Source: a bacterium | GTDB taxonomy: Bacteria; Sysuimicrobiota; Sysuimicrobiia; Sysuimicrobiales; Segetimicrobiaceae | Direction of reading: 5' to 3' | Assembly (NCBI GenBank): GCA_035295165.1 | Contig: DATGJN010000091.1 | Coordinates: 1-64,000 of the forward strand | DNA length: 64,000 bases | In this document: piece by piece, positions 32,170 through 40,601 of the stretch | Position numbering within the stretch: the first letter of the stretch is position 1 | Layout: each line of letters opens with the position of its first letter | Made by a program: the position numbers and the translations under genes | The notes under the pieces: generated by a model | Told to the model about the DNA's origin: nothing | The model's input: the letters and a program-made list of their open reading frames with translations, nothing else | Databases searched by the model: none

Positions 32170-33062
32170 GAGCCGTCCCCCTGCGGCAGCGCGCGCCAAT
32201 ACCCGAACGTGATCGCGAGCGTCATCAGCGTGAGCAGACACGCCACTGCCGCCGCGGCCCCGAGGTCGCCGAACTGGAACGCCTTGGCGAACGTGAAGTA
32301 GCTCAGCACCGTCGTGGCCTCGCCGGGCCCGCCGCTCGTCAGGACGTAGATGATGTCGAACGCGCGCATCGACCACACGGCGCAGAAGAGGACGGCGACC
32401 GTGAGCGCGGGGGCGATAAACGGCACCGTGATGTAGCGGAACCGGGCCCAGCTGCCCGCGCCGTCGAGCTGCGCGGATTCGTAGTAGTCCGCGGGGACGG
32501 AGCGCAGGGCGGCATACAGGATGATCACCACGAACGGCACGAGCTTCCACGAATAGGCGAAGATCACCGCGTGCATCGCCGAGGCCGGTGTGCTCAGCCA
32601 CGCGCGGTAGCCGCCGATCACGTGCAGCGATACCAGAAGACCGTTCAGCGAGCCGAACGTGGGATTGTAGATCCACTGCCACATCGAGGCGTTGACGATC
32701 TCCGGGATCCCCCAGGCGAGCACCGCGCCGACCACGAGCCATCCGGACCCGGGGGCGTCGGTGTCCAGCAGGAGGGCGATCCCGAGGCCGACGGCGTTGG
32801 CGACGGCAACCGAGAGCACCGCGAAGTACACCGTGTTGCGAAACGCGGTCGCCACGGAGCCGTCGGAGAGCACGAACCGGTAGTTGGCCAAGCCGGCGAA
32901 GCCGCCCGACGCCGGCGCCCCGATCCGAAGATCGAGGGTACTCAGGTACGCGACGTACGCCACCGGGACGATGGTGAACGCCGCGATCAGCACAAGGCTG
33001 GGAAGGTTCAGGAGACGCAGGGGCACGTCCATCCGCGCCCACTGCGTCCGCGACGCCGGCAT
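32166..33062 (-). CDS. sugar-type ABC transporter permease (MalF-type), importer 2
   Basis: This 298-residue permease has six helices, begins MPASRTQWARMDVPLRLLN, and carries the EAA loop YYESAQLDGAGSWARFRYI and the block AFDIIYVLTSGGPGEATTVL. It lies 68 bp after the binding-protein gene, with a hairpin in that gap. Inner-membrane component of importer 2. Confidence 0.88.
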   Translation of the reverse strand: MPASRTQWARMDVPLRLLNLPSLVLIAAFTIVPVAYVAYLSTLDLRIGAPASGGFAGLANYRFVLSDGSVATAFRNTVYFAVLSVAVANAVGLGIALLLDTDAPGSGWLVVGAVLAWGIPEIVNASMWQWIYNPTFGSLNGLLVSLHVIGGYRAWLSTPASAMHAVIFAYSWKLVPFVVIILYAALRSVPADYYESAQLDGAGSWARFRYITVPFIAPALTVAVLFCAVWSMRAFDIIYVLTSGGPGEATTVLSYFTFAKAFQFGDLGAAAAVACLLTLMTLAITFGYWRALPQGDGS

Positions 33063-33090
33063 CCTCGGTCAGTCCGCCATGCGCGCGCGT

Positions 33091-33109
33091 GCGGGCGGCC
33101 GTCGCCCGC
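33091..33109 (-). repeat. stem-loop between binding-protein and permease genes of importer 2
   Basis: A perfect 7-bp stem GCGGGCG / CGCCCGC with a 5-nt loop occupies the gap between the binding-protein stop and the permease start. It has no T tract. It is in the same position as the stronger hairpin of importer 1. Confidence 0.45.
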
Positions 33110-33130
33110 CGGCGTCACCCGCGAGCCGCG

Positions 33131-34441
33131 TCACTTATAGCGCGCCGCCAGCTCCTTCGCCTTGGCCGACCACGCCTGCGCGCCCTGATCCACCGGCGTC
33201 CGCCCGACGAGCATGTCCTGCAGCACGCCGTTCGCGTAGGTTTCCCACTCGGAGTACCACACCGCCTGGAACGGCACGATGCCGCTCATCGGCACCGCGT
33301 TTTCGAGGTTGGCTTCGACCTGGCCGGGGTCCGCTCCCCACGACCGCAGCGACGCCGCCACCACCGGATCCTTCTCCACCCCTCGGTATCCCCAGGTCAG
33401 CGCGCCCGAGGTCACCCACGCCTTGGGCGTGACGAAATTGCCGTCCTTGTTCATGCCGCCCATGTACCGCATGAACCGCCAGGCTTCGGCCTTGTGCGCG
33501 CTCGCGCCGTTGATCGCGTAGAGCCGCGCGAACCCGGCGGTGCGGTGCAGGGCGGGGGTCGGGCCGAGCTTCGTCACACCGTACACCTTGGACTTGTCCT
33601 TGTCGTTGGCCCACTGCGGCCCGGCGAAGAAGCTGGTCGTCAGCATGGTGGCATAGTCGCCGCCCATGAACGCTGTGGCCGACGTGTTCGGGTCGAGCTC
33701 GATCCCGTTCGGGTCCGACAGCCCCTCCTTATACGTCGAGACCCACCACCGCAGCGAGGCGAGCGCGATCGGTGTCATGTTCAAGCTGTCGTCCAGCACG
33801 CGGCCTCCGCGCGACGCCGCCATCGCATTGACGACCCAGATGCCGCCCCACCCTGCGATCTTGACCGGCCACAGCATCGGCGTCTTGGCCAATCCCTTGC
33901 TCTTGATCGCGCGCGCCTGGTCGCTCCACTCTTCGTACGTCTTCGGCGGCGCGGCGAACCCGGCGGCCTTGAGCATCCGGTCGTTGTAGATGAGGGCGAA
34001 GTAGCTCGAGAAGTACGGCAGACCGTACAGCCTGCTCTGGTACGTCATCGAGCGCAGCGCCACCGGCAGCATCTGCTGCTTCAGCGCGCCCGCGCCGTCG
34101 TAGGCATCGAGCGGCTGCAGCCACGGCGACCACTGCGCCAGGATACCGTCGGCCACGTACAGCACGTCGAACGGCGTCTTGGCGTTCTGCATGAGCTGGA
34201 TCTTCGGGATGTACTCGTTGCCGGGAATGACTTCCGTGTCGACCTTGATGTCGGGGTTCTCGGTCTCGAACTGGGTGATGAACTGCTGCACGGTCTGGAC
34301 CTGGTAGTTCCAGACCATGAACTTGAGGTGCACGGGCTCGGCCGCGACGGCCCGCACGCCGAGCGCGTTCGCCGCGCCCCACGCCACCGCCGCTCCGCCG
34401 AGTCCCTTCAACACGGTGCGCCGCGTCAACCCCTTCGTCAT
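33131..34441 (-). CDS. sugar-type ABC transporter substrate-binding protein (Tat-type leader), importer 2
   Basis: This 436-residue binding protein starts at an ATG preceded by GGGAGGGAACGCG. The N-terminus carries a twin-arginine-like leader (LTRRTVLKGLGGAAVAWGA) ending near VAAEP. The mature domain has LKFMVWNYQVQTVQQF, PDIKVDTEVIPGNEYIPK, DVLYVADGILAQW and FSSYFALIYNDRMLKAAGF, typical of family 1 binding proteins. It is the first gene of importer 2 and follows the minus-strand amidase gene by about 170 bp. Substrate unknown. Confidence 0.88.
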   Translation of the reverse strand: MTKGLTRRTVLKGLGGAAVAWGAANALGVRAVAAEPVHLKFMVWNYQVQTVQQFITQFETENPDIKVDTEVIPGNEYIPKIQLMQNAKTPFDVLYVADGILAQWSPWLQPLDAYDGAGALKQQMLPVALRSMTYQSRLYGLPYFSSYFALIYNDRMLKAAGFAAPPKTYEEWSDQARAIKSKGLAKTPMLWPVKIAGWGGIWVVNAMAASRGGRVLDDSLNMTPIALASLRWWVSTYKEGLSDPNGIELDPNTSATAFMGGDYATMLTTSFFAGPQWANDKDKSKVYGVTKLGPTPALHRTAGFARLYAINGASAHKAEAWRFMRYMGGMNKDGNFVTPKAWVTSGALTWGYRGVEKDPVVAASLRSWGADPGQVEANLENAVPMSGIVPFQAVWYSEWETYANGVLQDMLVGRTPVDQGAQAWSAKAKELAARYK

Positions 34442-34608
34442 CGCGTTCCCTCCCGTGATCATGCTCGCGGCAAGAAGATGGACGCCGCACCTGCAGACCC
34501 AGTCCGGTGTCGCGTCGACCAATGGCGATGAATTGTTGCAAACGTGCGTGATTGAATCTTGGCTTCCCCGGAGTCCGCGGCGATTCCTGTCGTGAGCGGT
34601 ATGGACCG

Positions 34609-36030
34609 CTACCCGACCGGCGGGCGGTCGGCCGCCCAAGGAGCGACGGCCTCGAACGCGGCCGCGGCCCGAAGCACGAGCGCGTCGGCCAGGCGAGGTC
34701 CGACGATCTGGAGCCCCACGGGCAGCCCGGCGGTGGTTCGGCCGCACGGAACGCTGGCCGCCGGGTAGCCCACCATGTTCAGGGGGAACGTGAACGCGAG
34801 CCATCCGAGCCGGCCGACCGGTCGACCCGCGATCTCGTCGTACGCATCGACCCCGACGGGGAGGGGCGGAGCCGCAAGCGTGGGCGTGAGCAGCAGATCG
34901 AACCGCTCGAAGAAGCGCCGGAACGCGTCGTTGAGCGTACGGCGGTGGTTCGCCGCCCTGACGAACTCGACCGCGGTCCGCGTCATGCCTTCTTCGATCC
35001 ACGGCAGGAACGACGGGTCGAACCGGCCGCGGTGGGTGGCAAGCGCGTCACCCCAGCGCGCGGCTGCCGTCGAGCTGGAGACGACTTCGAACGCCGGTGC
35101 CGGGTCCGTAAACTCGGGACCGGCCTCGTCCACACCGCACCCGATCTCGGCAAAGCGCGTGGCGCCGGCCTCGGCGATCCGCCTGACCTCGGGATCCACC
35201 GCGGCGTATCCCCAGTCTGGGGTCCACGCGACACGCAGCCCCCGCACGCCGGTTTGCAGGACGGCCATGTAGTCCGTCCCGTCTGCGGGCAGGGAGCCAG
35301 GATCCCGCGGATCGGGTCCGACGATCGCCGCAAACAGCATCGCCGCATCGCGAACCGACCGCGCCATCGGGCCGATGTGGGACGCCGTCTCCAGCCCTCC
35401 GAACACGGGCGCCTGCGCGACGCGGCCGAGCGTGGGCTTCAGGCCGAAGACGCCGCAGCAGCTACTGGGGATCCGCACGGATCCGCCCCCGTCGGTGCCG
35501 ACCGCGAGCGGCCCCAGTCCGGCCGCCACCGCCGCGGCGGCGCCGCCGCTCGATCCTCCGGAGGTATGGGCGAGGCTCCACGGATTGCGCGTCGGGCCGA
35601 ACACGCGATTGTCGGTCACGGCCTTGTGGCCAAACTCGGGCGTGTTCGTCTTTCCGAGGATGATGGCCCCGGCGCGTTTTGCGCGCGCGACCACCGGGGC
35701 GTCCTCCTCGGGAACGTACTCCGCGAACACAAGCGAGCCCATGGTCGTCCGGATGCCGGCGGTCTCGATCAGGTCCTTGACGGACACCGGGATCCCGTGG
35801 AGGATGCCGAGCGCGTCGCCGCGCATCACCGCGGCCTCGGCCTCCCTGGCCGCGGCGCGGGCCTGCCCGGCGGCGATGGTGCAGTACGCGTTCAGCGTCG
35901 GGTTGACCCGGTCGATGCGGGCGAGGATCGCGTCGACGATCTCGACGGGCGACACCTGTTTCGCCCGGATCGCGGCACCCATCTCCCAGGCGGAGAGGTC
36001 GCAGAGATCCGCGTTGGGCATCGCCGTCAC
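34609..36030 (-). CDS. amidase signature family amidase (first copy)
   Basis: This 473-residue amidase has the Ser-cisSer-Lys triad: Lys in GIPVSVKDLIE (about residue 84), the Gly/Ser block HTSGGSSGGAAAAV and the nucleophile segment GTDGGGSVRIPSS. These enzymes hydrolyse carboxamides to acid and ammonia. The length is typical of GatA/nylon-type amidases. The frame begins at GTG 36030 (ATG also at 36021); neither has a strong ribosome binding site. It leads the minus-strand series of importers and amide hydrolases, so it may act on imported amides. Confidence 0.88.
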   Translation of the reverse strand: MTAMPNADLCDLSAWEMGAAIRAKQVSPVEIVDAILARIDRVNPTLNAYCTIAAGQARAAAREAEAAVMRGDALGILHGIPVSVKDLIETAGIRTTMGSLVFAEYVPEEDAPVVARAKRAGAIILGKTNTPEFGHKAVTDNRVFGPTRNPWSLAHTSGGSSGGAAAAVAAGLGPLAVGTDGGGSVRIPSSCCGVFGLKPTLGRVAQAPVFGGLETASHIGPMARSVRDAAMLFAAIVGPDPRDPGSLPADGTDYMAVLQTGVRGLRVAWTPDWGYAAVDPEVRRIAEAGATRFAEIGCGVDEAGPEFTDPAPAFEVVSSSTAAARWGDALATHRGRFDPSFLPWIEEGMTRTAVEFVRAANHRRTLNDAFRRFFERFDLLLTPTLAAPPLPVGVDAYDEIAGRPVGRLGWLAFTFPLNMVGYPAASVPCGRTTAGLPVGLQIVGPRLADALVLRAAAAFEAVAPWAADRPPVG

Positions 36031-36595
36031 GCCGGGCCGCGGCCGGTGCTGCCGCCGCTGATCAGCGCCACCCGGCTCCGCATCGCCGATACGTCGCCTC
36101 GCTTACCGCTGCGTGCTTCGTCCCCGTTTGCATGCCACGCTCCTTCGGGATGCGGATGCGAAGAGGAAGTTCCCCGCTCGGCGTCGGGCGGTCCGACCGC
36201 GTTGTCCGAGGCTTCCGGGCCGGCGGAGGGGCGTCTCGTCATCGATCGCGGCGCGTCGACAACGACCCGGGACCAGGGCGCACTTTGACGGCCCAGCTTC
36301 GTAGTCCTTTGGGCAGGATACGACGCGCCGGGGTTCGGGAACAAACGCGCGCTCCCCGTCGCTACTCCGTGTGCCGGGCGGCGGGCGCGTGTCGGATGCC
36401 GTCGTCCTGCGAGAGACGCGCCGCTGCGCTGGGGAGAATAAGGTAACACTCCGCGTCACAGATCGCGAACGACGCCTGCGCGATGCCAAGTGGCGCATTC
36501 ATAGGACCGTGACACCGGGCCGCTACGGTGGAGCGCACGGCCATGCGCGTGGGTCTTTCGCGGAGAGGTTCTGTCTCAGGGAGGGAATGCTGGTC
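36031..36595. other. 565-bp intergenic region without recognisable gene
   Basis: It separates the minus-strand amidase from the plus-strand YceI gene. Frames open here are Arg/Pro-rich without start signals or family motifs. A TTGACG (36285) has no matching -10 at normal spacing. I see no hairpin, repeat or CRP-type box. Confidence 0.4.
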
Positions 36596-37276
36596 ATGTT
36601 GAGAGATGACGATCGACGGGGCCGCCGGACCGCGGCAGCGGGAGCCGCGGTACTTCTCCTGACCGCGTGGCTCGGTGTCGCGGGGGTGCTCCCCGCGTCC
36701 GCGGCGGCGCCACCGGTGGGGACGACTCCCGCGGGCATCGAGCGGCTCACCATCGTGCAACCGTCCACCGTGACGTATCGTGTCGGGGAGACGTTCCTCA
36801 CAGGCAAACGGTTCAACATGGCCGTCGGCACGACGCACGCGGTCCAGGGCGACGTCTACGTCGACCGCGCGCACCCGTCGAACAGTCGCGTCGGATCGAT
36901 CACGGTCGATATCAGCACCTTCCAGTCGGACAAGGGCCGACGCGACGAGGCGATCCGGAGTAAGTGGTTGGAATCCTCCAAGTACCCTACCGCCGTGTTC
37001 ACGCCCACGGCAATCCGCGGGCTGCCTGCGTCGTATGCGGAGGGGCAGGAGGTCCCGGTGCAGATTCTGGGCACCCTTCGGGTGCGAGACGTGACCAAGC
37101 CCGAGACGTTCGCGGGCACGATCAAGCTCACGGGACATACACTCACCGGCAGCGTGCAAACGTCGATTTTGATGACCGACTTCGGGTTTGATCCGCCGTC
37201 GATCCTCGGCGTGCTGAAGGCGGAGAATCAGGCGCAGCTCGAGCTCGAGTTCACGGCGCAGCCGCCCGAAGGCTAG
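36596..37276 (+). CDS. YceI-family secreted lipocalin-like protein
   Basis: This protein of about 226 residues starts at ATG 36596, ten bases after GGGAGGG; an ATG at 36587 is too close. A signal peptide (AAAGAAVLLLTAWLGVAGVL) is followed by the YceI domain: VTYRVGETFL, VYVDRAHPSNSRVGSITVDI, SKWLESSKYPTAVFTPTAI and GTLRVRDVTKPETFAGTIKL. YceI proteins are periplasmic barrels that bind isoprenoid or fatty-acid-like lipids. The domain is complete. A strong hairpin follows the stop. Confidence 0.9.
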   Translation: MLRDDDRRGRRTAAAGAAVLLLTAWLGVAGVLPASAAAPPVGTTPAGIERLTIVQPSTVTYRVGETFLTGKRFNMAVGTTHAVQGDVYVDRAHPSNSRVGSITVDISTFQSDKGRRDEAIRSKWLESSKYPTAVFTPTAIRGLPASYAEGQEVPVQILGTLRVRDVTKPETFAGTIKLTGHTLTGSVQTSILMTDFGFDPPSILGVLKAENQAQLELEFTAQPPEG

Positions 37277-37308
37277 CGCGTCGGCGCGTCCGTCGAATGC
37301 GCATCTCA

Positions 37309-37338
37309 CGCTGGGCCGGGCTGTCGCCCGGCCCAGCG
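37309..37338 (+). terminator. 13-bp hairpin downstream of the YceI gene (no T tract)
   Basis: Arms CGCTGGGCCGGGC and GCCCGGCCCAGCG pair perfectly around loop TGTC, 32 bp after the YceI stop. The lack of a T run makes it a terminator-like or mRNA 3'-end-protecting hairpin and not a classical intrinsic terminator. Confidence 0.55.
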
Positions 37339-37515
37339 CCGTTCGGGAGGTGTCCCGCGTCGGCGTGGTCGGGCGAGGCCGCCGCGTCTTCCCACGTCGT
37401 GGTGCGATCCTCGTTTCCGTGCGGCGCGGCCTCCGGCAAGGTACTGCGGGCGACGCCGAAGAACCCGATACCGGGGGTTGGGTACGTCGATCGCGGGGGA
37501 GGCCTGAGGGCCGAG

Positions 37516-38742
37516 TTGGGAAGACCAGACGCGGAGGTGTTGCGCCCCGGCCGCGACGCCGGGGCGCTGGTTGCGGACCCGCAATCGCTTCTGCGTGCCA
37601 ACAACGCGCTGCAGATCCTGTCGAACGCTGCGTGGTACGCTGCGGTGCCGTTTATCCCTCTCTACCTTGTGTCGCAGGGCGCCTCCATCGGCGTGGTCGG
37701 CGTCATCATCGGGTGCTCCGGGATTCTGCCGCTCCTCATCTCGCTCCACGCCGGTGCGCTCGCGGACCAGCGCGGCCCCGTCGTCGTGGCGCAAGCCTCC
37801 GTCCTGCTGTTCGGGCTGGCGGGAATCGTCCTGGCGACGCTGCACCCGGTGTGGGCGGTGGCCGTCGCGTACTCGCTCATGTCCGTCGCCAACATCGGGT
37901 TTGCCATCGCGCCCCAGGCGATCGTTGCCGCGGCGAGCACGCCGGCCACGCGGGTCAGGAACTACGGCTACTATTCGCTGTGGAACTCCGCGGGGGCCGT
38001 GGTCGGTCCGGTGCTCGGCGGGTACGTCGCGGGTCACTTCGGCTATCGCGCCGCGTTCGCGTTGGTGTGGATCTTGATGGTGCCGTCGTTTTGGGCGACC
38101 GTGTCGATGCGCTTCGTCCCGCCGGCCTCGCGACACGTCTCGTTTGCGACCGCGCACCGCCTCGTCGGCACGATCGTCCGCCAACGGGGCGTCGCCGGTG
38201 TGTTGTTCATCTCGTTCATGATGGTCTGGGCGCAGCAGCTGCAGCAGACGTTCTATCCGATCTACCTGCACCGCGTCGGGCTCTCCACATTCCTCATCGG
38301 GTTCGTCCTTGCGGCGATCAGTCTCAGCTCGATGCTGGTCCGTTCGGCACTGACGCGGGCGGTGGAATGGCTCGGCTACCGGTGGTTGCTGCTCGGCGCG
38401 ACCGCGCTGGTCGCCGTCGCGCTCGGCGCGACGCCGCTGTTCCACCGGTTCTGGCCGTTCGTGCTGCTGTCGGGGTTGGTGGGCGCCAGCCTGGGGATCA
38501 CACAGCCGTTGAGCATGAGCCTCATGGCGGAGTCGGTCGCGTCGGAGTTCTGGGGGGTGGCATTCGGTATTCGCCAAGGCGCGCAGCGTGTCGCGTCAAT
38601 CACGAGCCCGATGGTGCTGGGCTTCGTGATCGCGGTGGCGGGGCTTCAGTGGGCGTTCTTCCTTGGCGGCGGCACCATCCTCGCGACGATTCCCATCATG
38701 GCGGGTGTGACCCAGCATCTCCGGCACCGCCGGGACCGCTGA
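37516..38742 (+). CDS. major facilitator superfamily transporter
   Basis: This membrane protein of about 408 residues has twelve hydrophobic segments. MFS features are AGALADQRGPVVVAQ after helix 2-3 (motif A-like), RNYGYYSLWNSAGAVVGPVLGG in the first half, and a symmetric second half beginning GVAGVLFISFMMVWAQQ. The layout resembles multidrug or sugar efflux MFS proteins. The start is uncertain: TTG 37516 has GAGGG upstream, and GTG 37537 or TTG 37540 would also leave all helices intact. Substrate unknown. Confidence 0.82.
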   Translation: MGRPDAEVLRPGRDAGALVADPQSLLRANNALQILSNAAWYAAVPFIPLYLVSQGASIGVVGVIIGCSGILPLLISLHAGALADQRGPVVVAQASVLLFGLAGIVLATLHPVWAVAVAYSLMSVANIGFAIAPQAIVAAASTPATRVRNYGYYSLWNSAGAVVGPVLGGYVAGHFGYRAAFALVWILMVPSFWATVSMRFVPPASRHVSFATAHRLVGTIVRQRGVAGVLFISFMMVWAQQLQQTFYPIYLHRVGLSTFLIGFVLAAISLSSMLVRSALTRAVEWLGYRWLLLGATALVAVALGATPLFHRFWPFVLLSGLVGASLGITQPLSMSLMAESVASEFWGVAFGIRQGAQRVASITSPMVLGFVIAVAGLQWAFFLGGGTILATIPIMAGVTQHLRHRRDR

Positions 38743-38797
38743 TCGCCGCCGCCGTCGGGGAAGGACCCCGGCATCTCCGCGGGCGAAACCGGGCAGC

Positions 38798-39364
38798 GTG
38801 AAGGGCGACCGCGCAAAGTGGGACACTCGGTATGCGTCGAAAGATCCCCGGCACGACGCGGATCCGGTGCCGCTCTTCGCGGCGTGGGTGCGCCGGCTCG
38901 ATCCCGGCAGGGCGCTCGATGTCGGCGCAGGGCTGGGGCGGCACGCCATCCTGCTTGCCCGCCACGGCTGGACCGTGGACGCCGTCGACATCTCGCTCGA
39001 AGGGCTGGCCGAGCTCAGGCGCCGCGCGCAGCGGGCCGGCGTCCGGGTGAACCTCATCGCCGCGGACTTGGATGACTTCGTGGTTCGGGCCGAGTCCTAC
39101 GATCTGATCGTGCAGACCTTCTTTCTGAGCCGCCGCCTGCTGCCGCGGCTGCGACGGTGGCTGCGGCCGGGCGGTCACCTATACATCGAGACGCACGTGC
39201 GGACCCCGGACGACCCGGCCAGGGGACGGTACGCCCTCCGGCCGGGCGAGCTCCCGCAGTTGATGCGCGGCTGGGAGATCATCGCGTACGCTGAGGGCGA
39301 CAGGCCGGAAGGGATCCACCGTTTCGCGACGGCGGGCGCGCTCGCGCGGCGGCCATCGGACTAA
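38798..39364 (+). CDS. class I SAM-dependent methyltransferase
   Basis: This 188-residue protein starts at GTG. Motif I is ALDVGAGLGRHAILLARHGW (residues about 39-58), the acidic residue after strand 2 is in VDAVDIS, and AADLDDF and YDLIVQTFFLSRRLL follow. This small, tellurite-resistance-like or TehB-type methyltransferase acts on an unknown small molecule. It lies about 55 bp after the MFS gene, perhaps in one transcript. Confidence 0.85.
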   Translation: MKGDRAKWDTRYASKDPRHDADPVPLFAAWVRRLDPGRALDVGAGLGRHAILLARHGWTVDAVDISLEGLAELRRRAQRAGVRVNLIAADLDDFVVRAESYDLIVQTFFLSRRLLPRLRRWLRPGGHLYIETHVRTPDDPARGRYALRPGELPQLMRGWEIIAYAEGDRPEGIHRFATAGALARRPSD

Positions 39365-39499
39365 CGCTCCCGGAGCGCCGGACCCGTCGTTGGCTCCCGG
39401 CGATCGCGGCGCCACATTCGTGGTCGCCTTGGCGTACGCGTCCTGCCACGGTCATCACGGCAGGTCTCACTTTGCAGCACCGCGAAAGCCACTACGCGT

Positions 39500-40480
39500 G
39501 TGACGACGAGTCCCACCCGGGGGCACAAGTTGGTCGCCTACGCGGTCCGCCGTCTCCTGCACGCCGTGCCAGTGTTGCTCGGCGTGACGGTGGTGGTTTT
39601 TCTGACCATGAAGCTCGTGCCTGGTGACCAGGCGGAAGCGCTGCTGGGACCGCAGGGGACCCCCGAAGGGATCGCGGAGATTCGCCACACGCTCGGGCTT
39701 GATCAGCCGATCTACGTGCAGTACGCGCGCTGGATCTGGCGCGTGGTGCACGGTGACTTCGGGTACTCCTGGAACCTCGGCCGGCCCGCGGTCGACGTGC
39801 TCGTCCCGAAGATCACCAACACGCTCATCCTCGGGGTCACCAGTTTTCTGCTCGCGGTGTTGCTTGGTGTGACCGGGGGCGTCGTCGCCGCGGTGCGTTC
39901 CTATTCGTGGGTCGACCGGGCGAGCGTCGGCCTGGGCGTGCTCATCGGGAACGCGCCGCCGTTTTGGCTCGGATTGGTGCTCGTGTTCGTGTTTTCGATC
40001 GCGCTGGGTACCTTTCCGTCCGAGGGCATCCACGATCTGCGCAACCCCGGGGGATTGCCGGACCTGCTCCGGCACCTGGCGCTGCCCGCGCTCACAACCG
40101 CAGCCGCACCCGGGGCGATTATCCTCCGACAGGTGCGTTCGAGCATCATCGATACACGCCAGCAGGACTTCGTGAGGGTCGCATACGCCAAGGGGTTGCT
40201 GCGCTGGGTCGTGTTCTGGCGCCACATCTTCCGCGCGGCGCTTCCGCCGGTGATTACCATTTCCGGATTGCAGCTCGGGTATCTCATGGGCGGCGCCATC
40301 TTCAGCGAGGTGGTGTTCGCGTGGCCCGGCCTGGGACTTCAGCTCTATCTCGCGGTGACCGCCCGTGATCTGGCCGTCGTCCAGGGCGCCGTGCTCTTCA
40401 TCGCCACCGCGTTCGTGACCATCAACCTTGTCGTTGATCTGTTGGTGATGGTGGCCAACCCGCGGCTCCGCTCGACCTAG
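39500..40480 (+). CDS. peptide-type ABC transporter permease (DppB/OppB-like)
   Basis: This 326-residue inner-membrane permease of the dipeptide/nickel family has the N-terminal AYAVRRLLHAVPVLLGVTVV, then MKLVPGDQAEALLGPQGTPE, and the EAA-type loop DFVRVAYAKGLLRWVVFWRH. The block AIFSEVVFAWPGLGLQLY is characteristic of DppB. It starts at GTG without a strong ribosome binding site. It heads the peptide importer cluster, but an amidase gene separates it from its DppC-like partner. No DppD/F ATPases are in the window. Confidence 0.9.
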   Translation: MTTSPTRGHKLVAYAVRRLLHAVPVLLGVTVVVFLTMKLVPGDQAEALLGPQGTPEGIAEIRHTLGLDQPIYVQYARWIWRVVHGDFGYSWNLGRPAVDVLVPKITNTLILGVTSFLLAVLLGVTGGVVAAVRSYSWVDRASVGLGVLIGNAPPFWLGLVLVFVFSIALGTFPSEGIHDLRNPGGLPDLLRHLALPALTTAAAPGAIILRQVRSSIIDTRQQDFVRVAYAKGLLRWVVFWRHIFRAALPPVITISGLQLGYLMGGAIFSEVVFAWPGLGLQLYLAVTARDLAVVQGAVLFIATAFVTINLVVDLLVMVANPRLRST

Positions 40481-40601
40481 CCGGGACGTAGAGCCGACCG
40501 CGGCAGGCTCGGTTCGTGATTCGGAGAGGCTTGAGGTGCGCGACAGGCGCGTGCAACATCCGCGCCCCGTCGGGGCCCTACGCCACGGAAGGAGTCAGCC
40601 C

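Noticed and set aside
36371-36595. Upstream extension of the YceI frame
   Set aside because: The extension is Arg-rich and non-conserved, and would bury the signal peptide; GGGAGGG supports the ATG at 36596.
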